Assembly: GCF_002223055.1 (NCBI RefSeq)
Contig: NZ_NKFL01000006.1
Location: forward strand, 1,488,001-1,552,000
Direction of reading: 5' to 3'
DNA: 64,000 bases
Origin: Burkholderia sp. HI2500
GTDB lineage: Bacteria > Pseudomonadota > Gammaproteobacteria > Burkholderiales > Burkholderiaceae
In this document: positions 63,702 through 64,000 of the stretch, in pieces
How positions within the stretch are numbered: the stretch's first letter is position 1
How the letters are laid out: every line of letters begins with the position of its first letter
Notes under the pieces: model-generated
Told to the model about the DNA's origin: nothing
Database searches by the model: none
The model's input: the letters and a program-made list of their open reading frames with translations, nothing else
Made by a program: the position numbers and the translations under genes

Positions 63702-64000
63702 TCAGAAGTTGTGCCGCATGCCGATGCGCGCGGCGGCTTGCGTGCGGCTCGTCGACGGCGTGAAGCTGTAGCCGATCACCGCATCGACGCCGTTCGACGC
63801 GCGCATCCAGTCGACGCCCGCATAGACGTCGGTGCGCTTGGACAGTGCGTAATGCGTGCCGAGCGCGACTTCGTGCCAGTGATGGCCTTCGAACGTCGTG
63901 TACTGGTAGCCCGCGACGAGCGACAGCGCCGGGGTCGCCTGGTACAGGCCGCCCGCCTCATACACGCGCATCGTCGACGATTGCCCATAACCCTTGAACG
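63702..64000 (-). CDS. Gram-negative porin, C-terminal part (cut by window edge)
   Basis: The reading frame stays open to the last base, so this is the 3-prime end of a longer gene on the minus strand. The visible part (about 99 residues) has the KGYGQSSTMRVYEAGGLYQ and LSLVAGYQYT beta-strand pattern, the paired strand TDVYAGVDWMRASNGVD, and ends AAARIGMRHNF with the terminal Phe required for outer-membrane assembly. This matches the trimeric general-diffusion porins (OmpC-like) of Burkholderia. An internal ATG at 63971 is not the start. Confidence 0.9.
   Translation of the reverse strand, partial: FKGYGQSSTMRVYEAGGLYQATPALSLVAGYQYTTFEGHHWHEVALGTHYALSKRTDVYAGVDWMRASNGVDAVIGYSFTPSTSRTQAAARIGMRHNF

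Overview
The window looks like a stretch of a Burkholderia chromosome, most likely from the Burkholderia cepacia complex. GC content is very high, genes are dense with strong third-position GC bias, and there are many LysR regulators and amino-acid ABC transporters. This assignment is an inference from gene content and codon use; the window contains no rRNA, tRNA, insertion sequence or CRISPR array that I can see.

Region by region. (1) 283-11447 is a plus-strand exopolysaccharide locus: two small envelope proteins, then pgaA-pgaB-pgaC-pgaD (synthesis, de-N-acetylation and export of poly-beta-1,6-N-acetylglucosamine), then a glmS copy that would feed the UDP-GlcNAc precursor, and a secreted protein of unknown function whose start overlaps the glmS stop. 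(2) 11778-13125 holds a c-type cytochrome with an unusual N-terminal domain and a GNAT acetyltransferase. (3) 13218-17271 is a probable 2-aminothiazoline-4-carboxylate to cysteine pair (AtcC-like and AtcB-like), an amino-acid-type binding protein and a divergent LysR regulator. (4) 17361-17938 is a VapBC-type toxin-antitoxin pair with its own palindromic operator. (5) 18250-20540 is ahpC-ahpF. (6) 20636-26782 has a Pro/Ala-rich envelope protein and a minus-strand operon of polar amino-acid ABC transporter, C45-type acyl hydrolase, class III aminotransferase and carboxymuconolactone-decarboxylase-like protein. (7) 27347-33797 has a fused CydDC-type ABC exporter with divergent LysR, a MAPEG protein and alanine racemase. 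(8) 33951-37620 holds miscellaneous genes. (9) 37663-42771 is a compact chemosensory module: a transmembrane CheA-like kinase with an Hpt domain, a short MCP signalling fragment, two CheX-like proteins and a CheY-like receiver, with no CheW, CheR or CheB. (10) 43229-45264 is actP with its DUF485 partner. (11) 45537-59225 is an arginine-related region: AotO-like deacylase, AruH-like transaminase, amino-acid ABC transporter, TetR, AruI-like 2-ketoarginine decarboxylase, MarC protein, quinone-reductase-like protein and a polyamine-type ABC transporter. (12) 59371-63508 is a divergent acyl-CoA operon (crotonase, acyl-CoA dehydrogenase, ADP-forming acyl-CoA ligase). The window ends inside a porin gene.

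The most unusual content is the chemosensory module: a receptor-like membrane input is joined directly to an Hpt/ATPase CheA-like core, so it needs no CheW-coupled receptor array. Second is the arginine region, where a transporter with transaminase and a decarboxylase with polyamine transporter sit in two operons that share a near-matching palindromic operator beside a TetR gene.
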